Source: Mesostigma viride (Eukaryota > Streptophyta > Mesostigmatophyceae > Mesostigmatales > Mesostigmataceae). Taken from it: 64,000 nt of DNA. Of the stretch, positions 42,399 through 51,600 are shown one piece after another (position 1 is the stretch's first letter; the number at the start of each line of letters is the position of its first letter). Below the pieces are notes generated by a model, which ran no database searches, had not been told where the DNA came from, and saw only the letters and a list, made by a program, of their open reading frames with translations. The translations under genes and the position numbers were made by a program. Where the stretch lies: the NCBI GenBank assembly GCA_009746045.1, contig RPFO01000104.1:5323395-5387394 (forward strand), written 5' to 3'.

Positions 42399-45300
42399 TT
42401 AGACAGCTTGCTGAGATGGGTCCATCAGAGACTGAAGAACCTTGTATTGCACTGCTGCCTTCTGCACTAGCTTGGTCAAAGCATCAGCAGGATTGTCAAC
42501 CCCAGGGATATGCTCAATATTGGCCAAGGAGGACAACTCCTTAAGAAGGAGATAATCCAAGTCCCTACTTCTGGCCATCTGCCTGTGCACAAACTGCACC
42601 ATCCCCATGGAGTCTGTTTTTAGAAGAGTGGTAACCTGAAGTGGCCAAGGAGTGTTAGAAGTCATCTGATGAAGCAACTCCTTCAGATAAAGGCTTGTGT
42701 GAATGCCTTCACAAATAGCCCTGCATTCTGCCACATCACTGCTGACAGCCACCCGTTTGTGCAGGCGACTAAACCAGCTCACCAAACTCCCCAGGCCTTC
42801 CTGTCTGAGCACAAAGAGCCCTGCAGCCCTGCCCCTGACCTTGGAGACCTGCCTGCTGTCCATTGAGCTATCCACATACAGCTCCATGCAAATGGGTTGT
42901 GATAAATCCACTGCAGACAACAGAATGCCAGATGAAGCCCTGACCTGATCAGCCACCTTGGCAGACCCTAGCTCCACCAGCATGTCATCAGGCAACCTGG
43001 CTATGACCATAAGGTCTGGCCTGGAAATGCCTGCCACCCAAGCAACCATGCCCCTCACCATGGGACACAGTGCCTGTGTGATGGTTGGAGGAAGCTTGCT
43101 AATGAGGGTCTCTTGATAGTCATTGCCCCCCACCAGCAGCATACGCCACTCCCCTCCCTTCTTCACCAGTGTGGCCTCCATGCCCACAAACAGCAGAGGC
43201 TCATTCTCCACCTGCCATTGCTCCCTACCCAGAGGAAACTTGGACTTAATGATGGAGATCAGCTCCTTAAGCCACGACGTGGGAGCTATCAGATGTAGGT
43301 CATCCCCGTGCAGCGAAGCATACACTGGCAGGCCTTCCCATTGCCCCAGAAACAGACAGGGGTCTACAGGAGAGACCTTCAAGTTGCAATGCTCCTTCAG
43401 GAAACGGTTGAGAGTCTCCCTCCAGATTATTGGACTTGACCTCAGGCCCTCCAGGCCCTTGAGGATTTTAAGGAACTCCGTGTGGATGTCCCTTTTCCAT
43501 ACAGCAGGCACCCTAACATAGAAAGGCGTCTTGCCCTCCCACTTTTCCTGTGCCACATCTGCATCACCCTCCAGAAATGCCCTCTTGAAGTCTATCACCA
43601 CTGAGCCATAGTCCAAGCCCTTGTTGAGAAGGCCTAGAAAGACACACAGCAGCAGCCTCCAAGTATCATGCAGCATGCCAGGGGTATACAACTCCTCAGC
43701 AGTGCACTCACCAGTACCCTTGAACTCATTCAGCACTGGCCTGACATGTGGTACCTTGACCCCGTCCACCTCCTTCATCTTGATGACAAACTTGAGCTTG
43801 AGTAGACGTCGTGCAGGAGGCAGGTCATTGACAGGTTCCACGCATTTCTTGGAGATCCAGTCCTCCCCAGATTTAATCAGACCCAGTGTGACCTGGGGAC
43901 ACATAATGGGAGAGGACATGAGCTTCACCAGGCCTTGGTAGTTGATAGGGCTGTGTCCAGCAAGTGAGTGAGGACCAATGCCCAAACTGCTTGGATGACT
44001 AGCAGCTGGCAGTATGAGGTCATCAACCAAGGGCTCCTGCCCCTGGCACACTTGCACACGCTTAACCGTCCTGGTTACTGCACGTGATAGGTGAGTGGTC
44101 CTGAAATTAATCAGTGGGACCTGACCAGCCCCTTCCTTAGTCAGGAGAGAGGACGTGATCACTACCCCATCCTGGCATAGGAAATTCTGCCCCAGAAGAG
44201 CAGGTCCTTGATAGCCCTCCAAGACACAAAAAGCAGTGTCCTGTCCAAGGATAGGAATGAATACCTCACCCAGTACCTTCACGTGTACCCCGCCACTGAA
44301 GTCAGACACAAACTGATAGCTGGGTTCAGACATGCTGTACCCTGCTGCAGCCCTGGTCCCAATAATGGAGACCTGAGAATTAGTGTCTACCTCTAAGGCA
44401 GTGTCCAGCCCCAGATTGCCATGCCACCTGAGCTTGGCTACCTTGGGCTGCTTCTTGGCCCTTTGTAGAGCCCCAATCAATCCAGCCAAACTTGTCCCCC
44501 TGGGCTTGGTTAGTGCCTTGGGCTTGACAGTTGACTCCCCAGCTGTTGACCTTGCAGCCTGTTCAACAAGTACCTCTGCAACCTGGCCAGGGCTGACAGA
44601 TTCCCCTGCAACAGATGTGGTCGTTGCGTCAGTGATGTCACCTGGGACCTGAAAATCCTGCAGATCCTGTGAGCCTTGTGCCTGACTGCCCTCATTCATC
44701 AGGTTAGGCTTGACATATGACCAACTCAGCCGGTGTACATGCTTTGGTTCGTCCTCCATGCTGACCAAGCATGCGTGGCTAGCTTCATCAACCTGGGTAA
44801 CCACCCCAGGACTCCAGCTACCACGTTTGCCATAAAGGCTAGGTTCCTTCCAAGCTAGGACCTTCTGACCCACTTGTGGCTCCAGCATCTTCCAACCCCG
44901 GTCCTTCTCCCTCAGCTTGGCAAAGGTGACATGTGCAGCATGTTTCCAGCCCTCCAGCACATGTGGTGGGCACAGGCCATGATATAGACCCATTGGGCTG
45001 ACAGCAACTCCATCATAGTAGAAGTTAACCCTGCTGTTCAGCTGCTGCTCCACGTTCCTCAGCCATGCACTCCTGACAAGTGCAGGTGCAGACAAGGGTA
45101 CCCAGTCTTCAGAGATGATCAATTTCTTGACCTCCTGGATTGCCCTCTCGATAGCACCCTGCTGCCCATGAGCCTCCCTAGGTGTAACCAGCAACTCAGG
45201 AAGGGTAGGATCACCCTTGAGATGCTGAAACTGCATGTCCACCTGGATCCTTGTGGTAGGAAACTTGGCTCTTACATTCTGCAGGGCAGCCAGCAAGTAC

Positions 45301-45884
45301 CTGTTCTTCATAGAAGGTAAATGCTCCAGCACCTTGTATTTCGTGTACCTGTCCACGCACACCAACAGTTGCATGCCCCTGATGTGTTGGATATCACACT
45401 GCAGATCACCAATGCTCTGAGGTAGAGCTTTGGCATGTGATTTCCTGGGCTTGTTGGAGGACAACTGGCACTTACACCGTGAGGCAGCTTGCTGACACGC
45501 CTTAAGAAGGGGTGCCCTGCCCATACGGAAGGCAAAGTTGTTTGACAGAGAAGTGGCATGCCCAAACATGTTGTGGATTCGGGCACCCAACTCCTGGTAC
45601 ACAGAGGAAGCAGTCCCTGGCACAGTCAGGACTGTGCTGTCAGGTTGTCCAGCATCACCATGCTGACTTCCATCCTGTTCTGACTCAGAGCCTGAGTCAC
45701 CCTGCTCATGCCCAACACCTGGACCGCCAGCAGGGACCACATGCATACCACCAGAGGCCTTCACACCCCTCTGTGGTTGTACATTGGTTTCTCTCAAAAT
45801 GAGAGGTCCACCCTCGTGCCCAGCACGAGGATGCATAGGGTCAGACATACTTACAGCTGCATCAGCTGTCAAGGACGTCTTCAT
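42399..45884 (-). CDS. pol: Copia-A Pol polyprotein: integrase, retropepsin-like, RT, RNase H
   Basis: 1161 codons from the first Met, but the frame is continuous with gag: only one UGA at 46026-46028 separates them and no other stop intervenes, so Pol is probably made by readthrough. Integrase: zinc region with H104 and H109 and a Cys cluster at 130-139; catalytic D164, D216, E246 (D-x29-E, shorter than the usual 35). Retropepsin-like segment at about 495-570: EVDTNSQVSIIG, then VFIPILG and ALLGQNFL. RT: DFKRAFLEGDAD near 763 and LHGDD near 860 in place of the usual YVDD. RNase H: YVDSSMDS, SWFSRLHKRVAVSSDVAECR, and HIPGVDNPADALTK near 1127. The protease position after integrase is abnormal for copia, where the order is PR-INT-RT-RH. 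Confidence 0.85.
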   Translation of the reverse strand: MKTSLTADAAVSMSDPMHPRAGHEGGPLILRETNVQPQRGVKASGGMHVVPAGGPGVGHEQGDSGSESEQDGSQHGDAGQPDSTVLTVPGTASSVYQELGARIHNMFGHATSLSNNFAFRMGRAPLLKACQQAASRCKCQLSSNKPRKSHAKALPQSIGDLQCDIQHIRGMQLLVCVDRYTKYKVLEHLPSMKNRYLLAALQNVRAKFPTTRIQVDMQFQHLKGDPTLPELLVTPREAHGQQGAIERAIQEVKKLIISEDWVPLSAPALVRSAWLRNVEQQLNSRVNFYYDGVAVSPMGLYHGLCPPHVLEGWKHAAHVTFAKLREKDRGWKMLEPQVGQKVLAWKEPSLYGKRGSWSPGVVTQVDEASHACLVSMEDEPKHVHRLSWSYVKPNLMNEGSQAQGSQDLQDFQVPGDITDATTTSVAGESVSPGQVAEVLVEQAARSTAGESTVKPKALTKPRGTSLAGLIGALQRAKKQPKVAKLRWHGNLGLDTALEVDTNSQVSIIGTRAAAGYSMSEPSYQFVSDFSGGVHVKVLGEVFIPILGQDTAFCVLEGYQGPALLGQNFLCQDGVVITSSLLTKEGAGQVPLINFRTTHLSRAVTRTVKRVQVCQGQEPLVDDLILPAASHPSSLGIGPHSLAGHSPINYQGLVKLMSSPIMCPQVTLGLIKSGEDWISKKCVEPVNDLPPARRLLKLKFVIKMKEVDGVKVPHVRPVLNEFKGTGECTAEELYTPGMLHDTWRLLLCVFLGLLNKGLDYGSVVIDFKRAFLEGDADVAQEKWEGKTPFYVRVPAVWKRDIHTEFLKILKGLEGLRSSPIIWRETLNRFLKEHCNLKVSPVDPCLFLGQWEGLPVYASLHGDDLHLIAPTSWLKELISIIKSKFPLGREQWQVENEPLLFVGMEATLVKKGGEWRMLLVGGNDYQETLISKLPPTITQALCPMVRGMVAWVAGISRPDLMVIARLPDDMLVELGSAKVADQVRASSGILLSAVDLSQPICMELYVDSSMDSRQVSKVRGRAAGLFVLRQEGLGSLVSWFSRLHKRVAVSSDVAECRAICEGIHTSLYLKELLHQMTSNTPWPLQVTTLLKTDSMGMVQFVHRQMARSRDLDYLLLKELSSLANIEHIPGVDNPADALTKLVQKAAVQYKVLQSLMDPSQQAV

Positions 45885-46025
45885 AGGAACCTGTACCTCT
45901 CCAGGTGACCTGGGGCCACACTGAACCTGGAGATCACCCTCTTGTTGCCCAGATATAAAATCTGCATTGGAGCACCTGGCCTCCCCCTTGGGTGAATTAA
46001 GGTGTGTAGGGGTTGCCTCAGACAG

Positions 46026-47140
46026 TCACTGCTCCTTGTTGTCTTCTTGCTGACTGCCCTTTGAAGGCTGGCCTGCCTGGGACTTGTTGTTGTTCTTCTT
46101 GTTGTTGTTGTTATTCTTGTTGCTGCCCTGGCCCTGGGACTTCTTGAAGCTGGGACACTCCTTCTTGATGTGCCCCCACCCCTTGCACAGGTAGCATTGT
46201 ATCTTGGACTTGCCCTGGCCACTGCCCCCATTGTCAGACGCGTTGCCCTGCTTGGGCTGACCACCCACCCGCCTGAACACCGACTTGGAGTGTGACCTCC
46301 TGTCAGAATCAGGTGAATGATCTCCCTTGCGCTTGTGATGGTTGCCCCTACGCCCTCCTTGGCTTCGGTCAGCCTCAGACGTCTTGGAGCCACCCTGGGT
46401 ACGCCCGCCTGCCTGGGTAGCCTTCACTGCTGGCACTCCACCCTCAAACAGCTCCTCTGCCTCGAGAGCTTGTTTAATGATGACCTTGTAGGCCTTCAGG
46501 GTAGAGTGTGGGGCACACATGACTTTTAAGGAGCCACGTGTCGCCTTATCCAGCCCAGAAACCTTGAGCCAGTTGGTTAGGGCTATGTTATCAGCGACAT
46601 TAAAGCCGTGAGCCCTGCCCTCCTCAACCATCTTACAATAGTTGAGAAAGTTCTGGATCAGGTCCCCCTTGACCTCCCACCCTTGTACTTGTCCTGCCAA
46701 TGGATGCCGACCTTCTTTCGTTGGTCCTCCAGCAGCTCCTTCAGCTCAGCCACGTACAGTGCCCAGGCCTTATTGGCCTTTTTGCACTCCCTGGTTAGGT
46801 CCTTAATCTGGTCAGTACACTTGCCAAAAGTGCTACTGCCTATCCAGATTTGATAGTAATTTGTACCACCGTACAAGCTAGGGAACCCTTCCAATCCCTC
46901 CACAAACTCTTCAGCCTGCTTAGGCTTGGAGTCTGAGGTTACAGGCTGCAACTGATTGACAATTAAAAGACCCTGTGTGGTAAGATCAAAGCCATGAATA
47001 GCTTGTGCATTATTATTATTGTGAGGAAGGTTGGTAATCTCTCCGGTAAGCCCCACGTCATCTACGTGAGCGGTTCCACTACCAGCACCCCCATTATTAT
47101 TCCCACTGGCTGGACCCTTGCTACGGCGTCCCTCAGCCAT
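46026..47140 (-). pseudogene. gag: Copia-A gag, copy 3 (one single-base frameshift)
   Basis: Starts MAEGRRSKGPASGN and ends KEQ before UGA-CUG. The capsid-like region contains EEFVEGLEGFPSLYGG and QIKDLTRECKKANKAW. At about 46686 one base is missing (GACAAGTACAAGGG against GACAAGTATCAAGGG in copies 1 and 2), which breaks the frame. The rest continues GWEVKGDLIQNFLNYCKMVE to the CCHC knuckle CYLCKGWGHIKKEC and an Asn/Lys-rich tail. Apart from this base the gene is intact, and unlike copies 1 and 2 it reads through FNVADNIALTNWLK. Confidence 0.85.
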
Positions 47141-47309
47141 CCTGCACTACCAGCTATTCAAAGAACACCTTAACAAAGCAGCAGAAAATATGTACAAAAT
47201 TTTTGTGTCGCCACTGCCGCCTGCGCCGGTGTCGCTGCCGCCCCCGCGAATTGCCGCCGAAATTCGACAAAAAAATGTCGACAAGTACTGCAGAAGAAAA
47301 TTAGGCCGA

Positions 47310-48014
47310 CTAGTAGTCAAGGCCCCTGAAGTCGCAGTACGTGTATACGAACTCACGATCCTCCATATCCAGCTCCGGACCTGCACCGGTATGAATTAAA
47401 ACCGGCGTGCTCCCCGCCGCGTAAGTTGCGACGCGCCGACGCGCGACGAGGCGCAGAGGATGTGTAAAGATCGTCAATAATTCCCACCCCGCGGGAATCC
47501 ACTCTCGCACAGAGGCGAGAAATGCCACCAGGTTAATTAAAACCTGGCGCTCACGACTGCGTACGCCGCGAGTGAGCAGCGATAACAGCGCGAGATCCTG
47601 AAACAAATTTGTTGACACCGCCGGCGCGCCCCCCGTGCGAAGCGATGCCCAGTTTTGCAGGTTTCTCTGGTAACCGGTGAGTGAAGAGAGGACGTTGTCC
47701 AACTCCTCAATGGCAGTCGTGACTTCGGTCACCGACCGCAAACCTCCCCGCACCTGGACCGTAAATGTCGATAAAATGTTGCGATCTGGTCCAACATGCG
47801 GAGCCGGCACCAGTGCTGGCAAATCGGGGTCCTCGGGGTTATCCCCGAGCAATGCGTGAGCTGCACGCTGCTGACGATGAAGCTCGTCGAGCGAAACTGT
47901 AACTTCGTCGAGCAATTGTTGCCACGACGGCACAGTTGGTCTTGACGAAGAACCAGCCGGCGGAGCGGCTATTTCCTCATCGTCCGGAATCCGAAATTCT
48001 TCCGAATTTGGCAT
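47310..48014 (-). CDS. Copia-A ORF1, unknown protein (234 aa), copy 3
   Basis: Intact, starting MPNSEEFRIPDDEE 25 bp into the interior and ending CDFRGLDY. It is homologous to the 261-residue ORF1 of copy 2 (shared SSLTGYQRNL, NLFQDLA, LLINLVAF-like helices, Arg cluster, acidic C-terminus). It has Pro/acidic N-terminal and helical central regions, a hydrophobic/Arg segment at about 140-195, and no known catalytic motif. It is separated from gag by about 170 bp and lies in its own frame, so it needs internal initiation, splicing or reinitiation for both to be made. Confidence 0.75.
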   Translation of the reverse strand: MPNSEEFRIPDDEEIAAPPAGSSSRPTVPSWQQLLDEVTVSLDELHRQQRAAHALLGDNPEDPDLPALVPAPHVGPDRNILSTFTVQVRGGLRSVTEVTTAIEELDNVLSSLTGYQRNLQNWASLRTGGAPAVSTNLFQDLALLSLLTRGVRSRERQVLINLVAFLASVREWIPAGWELLTIFTHPLRLVARRRVATYAAGSTPVLIHTGAGPELDMEDREFVYTYCDFRGLDY

Positions 48015-48038
48015 CTTTTTGACAGAGCGTGTAATACG

Positions 48039-48655
48039 AGTTGTGAGGGTAAGAATGCCACGAATTCCGCCATGGTTCTTGCAGGAAGTTGCCTTTATTA
48101 ATAATCAGGAAACACAGACGTAAGTCACGTCACTTCCAAGACTGCACGCAGCACAGACGACAGGGTCGCAGTGCCAAGAGAACGTGCACGCAAGAACTAG
48201 CGTCCCGGTGTGACCAAGTCACTCATATAGCTTACTAGGGACGCGTCCAAGTATTCAGCTGCACTGTCACAGCTGAACTGTCAATCAATTGATTACACAG
48301 ACTCTGGCACGCCTTTGGCGCGCAGATCTATCAATTGTCCATACGGCTAGTCCTGTGGACCTATCCGTACACTAGTCAGCATCAATTGTCTCATAGGTCC
48401 TGGCGCGCTACAGTGCGCCTACCTATCAATTGACCATCAAGTCCTGTACAAGTCCTGTCAACGTCCTGCGGACTATCAAAGTGACACTTGTACATCCTGT
48501 GTCCGTACGCGCCCACAGTGGCGCGCCGGGTACTGTCGGCACAGCCTAGGAAACGTCATAACTTTTACGTTCCTTAACCAAATGAGGCGTTCAAGGTGCC
48601 GTTGGAAAGAGCGTAACAATCTCTATCCATCTAACGTAAATCCTTTACGTTAACT
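48039..48655 (-). repeat. Copia-A copy 3, 5' LTR
   Basis: 617 bp. The interior starts with CGTATTAC immediately after the LTR, as in the other copies. Confidence 0.92.
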
Positions 48656-48698
48656 AGTGCCATAACTTGCATTTATAGGAACTCTCTCATTTTTAAAG

Positions 48699-51600
48699 AT
48701 GTCGAACGTTTCCAATACCGATTACTCTTCGGAGTCAAGCCTGTCCCCATCGTCCGAAGATTTGGACTACCGGGCGGCAGTGCGGGGCCGGCAGGGTCGG
48801 GACGATCACGCTGGCAGCGATGCCGGCAGTGGTCGCTCGTCTTCGGACGAGGACCAGCGGTTCCTGGATCAGTTGGCGGCGCGGCCGCCGCTATACAATG
48901 TATGGCGTCCCAACGCACCACCGGCGGAAGGGCAGCCCACGGCCCCCGAGCTGGTCACGGGGCCGGGGAGGGTGGTGCCGGTATTGGGGGACATACCGTC
49001 AGATGGCTACGACGAGGACGAGGACCTCGTGGATCTCGAGTTGCCGGAGGACAAGGAGAAACGCGAGGAGCTGCTCCGCCGAGAGGCAGAGCGCATTCGG
49101 CAGGAGGCCCAGCTCCGCAGAGAGCTGGAGCAACAGCGTGAGCTGGAGGCTCAGCGCGAGGCTCAGCTGCGGGCAGAGACTGAGATGGACAGGACAGCCC
49201 GGGTGCTCGCGGAGCGGCAGCAGGAGCGGGATCGCGTGGCCAGGGCAGGTCTGCGCGCGGGGCCGACAGGTGCGCGAGAGGCGCCCCCATACGTTCTCCG
49301 CAAGAAGAACGAGCTTTACACCTTTGCGCACAGGCGCACAGCGCGCTCCTTTAGGCGAATGGCTGGAGATGTGCTGCAGGAGACCGACTCGTCGGTGGAG
49401 ATGCAGCCAGGAGCGCGGGGAGAGGAGCTGGTTTTGATGGACCCGGCCATGGTGGAGGCAGAGCGTCTGGCCAAGATAGAGTACGCCAGGCATTGCCAGC
49501 GGAAGGCCAAGAGGGCAATGGTGCGGTCCATGGCGGAGAACAGTTTGGCTAGGGAGCGCGCAGCCAGGGAGGCGCAGCATCGGGAGATGAAGCGACTTCG
49601 TGCGAAGGCGCACGACGCCGCGGAGAAGACCCGGCGTCACCAGGCGCGGCTGGACGCAGCCTTGAAGAGGTCGGAGGCGACACTGGCAACGATGGTGGGC
49701 CCGGCGAGGCGTGAGCAGGAGGCCCGGCTGGCGAGGAAGAGCCGGCGTAATGCGCGTGCCCTAGACAGGCGCATGCGCAAGGAGGAGCGGGCTCTGCGCA
49801 GGTATCAGGAGGCGGCCAGGACCTGGGCTCTGCAGGGAGAATTCGGAGACGCAATCCGGTTTGAGCGTGGTCTGGCGCCACATGAGCCGCTGCCTGAGGA
49901 GGCTGTATTGGACTTCATGCGTACCCCACAGCCAGCAAGGGCCCAGCGAGGAACGGCCTTGTTAAACGCGCGTGAGCGTGTTCGCGCTGGCGCAGACACA
50001 CCCTACCCCCCACCCCCCACACCCACACACACCATGCAGACCGACACGGACCTGGAGCTGGACCGCATCGCTGCACTACTCCACCAGGAGCTGGATGCAG
50101 CGGAGGCCAACCCGACCAAGCGGGCGCGGGCAGCAGAGGCAGTAGAGCACCTGCTGAAGGCCGCCAAGCGGGTCCGCCAAGGAAAGTGGCAGGAGGGGTG
50201 TGGACCATCGTCTACGCCCCAGCGGTCGCATCCAGAGGAGGATGGTGACGAGGGGAAGGACGGGGGAGCACCAGGGGGAGGGGCACCAGCAAGCACCGGG
50301 GGTATGGCGGGCGGCAGCAACGCTGGAGCGGCAACCCAGCAGCAGCAGCAGCCACAGCATCAACAGCAGCAGCAGCAGCAGCAGCAGCGGCAGCATCAGC
50401 AACAGCAACCGCAGCAGCAGCAGCAGCAGCAGCAGCAACCTCATCCACAAGCGACTGTCGCTGTACCACAGCGACCCAGGTTTGATGCATCCCGCAGGGA
50501 AGATAGGATTACCTTCCCAGGTCTAGCTGAGGGATATGTGCAGGAGGACGCACTTGAGTTTCTTTTCAAGATAGAACATTCTTGGTCCCATGATAACATC
50601 CGTGATTGGTTTCCTGCTCTCAGGGTGTCTAACACAATCCACCAATCTGCACCTAGCATCAAACAAATGGTTCAGATGTATGAGAGGAGGGCCAGCACAC
50701 CTGGGGCAGAGGAGGTGCAAATCTTCACAGAATTCATAGCAGACCTAAAAGGGCTGTTGACCAAGGGGGAACACCTGCAGGCTCTCAAGGGGTTCACCTG
50801 GTTGGCCTCGTACAAAGTCAACAAGTCTGACTACGTACGTGATAACAAACAGTTTGTCCTGTACATAGACAGGGACGAGGAGTTGAAGAAACTCAACTCT
50901 AAGTACCTGATCCATCAGTGGCTCACCAAAGCTGAGCTGGACAAGAACACCAATGCAGTTCTGCTGGCTGGCCTTAAAGACAAGTGGGATGATTTTAGGG
51001 GGGCCATGTTGTTCATTCAGCAGAGCCTAGAACCCTTCTCAACTGTCAAGGAACCCAAGGTTAACAAGGTCCAAGGGGGGGGTGGTCAGGACGGTGCAGG
51101 TCCTAGCAGGAAGAAGCTCATCAAGGAGGTGGTAGCTCAGGTCAAGGCGGTGTTCAAGGGTCCCCAGCAAGGTAAGAAGGCAGGGGGATCATCCAAGCAG
51201 CAGGGGAAATCCGACAAGGGGGGAAAGGGGAACCCAGGCAGTAAGGCTGGGTCCTCCCAGGGGCCTAGTCAGAAAGGTAAGCCTCATGACTCCACCCTGT
51301 ATTGCACCAGGTGCTCATGCAAGGGGCATGAGAGGGATGATTGCTGGAAGGGCAAACCCGAACTTGGATCTGATGTGGATGTATGCCCAGGTTGCTGGGA
51401 GCCCCGCCACCCGTTACCTGCAGGGGGACGCTGCAACAAGCCCAGGAAGGGAGCCTCAACGGGGCGCCCCAACAAACAAGCCAGCACTCAGGATGACTGT
51501 AAGTCTCCTGTACCCTGGTTTCTCAATGGCCGTGTACCTTCCATTTGCTCTGTGTTGCCTGACAGTGAGGAAGTGGACTGGGACCTGGCTTATGACATGA

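Larger units (their letters stand above)
40833..48655 (-). mobile_element. Copia-A LTR retrotransposon, copy 3 (best preserved)
   Basis: Innermost element, on the minus strand. Target duplication AGTGC at 40828-40832 and 48656-48660. Both LTRs are 617 bp and differ at two visible positions. In element order: 5' LTR (48039-48655), ORF1, gag, UGA, pol, 950-bp 3' region, polypurine tract, 3' LTR (40833-41449). Pol is open over 1161 codons. The only clear lesion is a single-base loss in gag. It is the reference copy for the family in this window. Confidence 0.93.
40319..48667 (+). repeat. Copia-B 5' LTR, split by Copia-A copy 3
   Basis: LTR parts are 40319-40832 and 48661-48667. Allowing for the duplicated AGTGC these reconstitute 521 bp. 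The insertion lies 7 bp from the LTR's right end. Confidence 0.9.
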
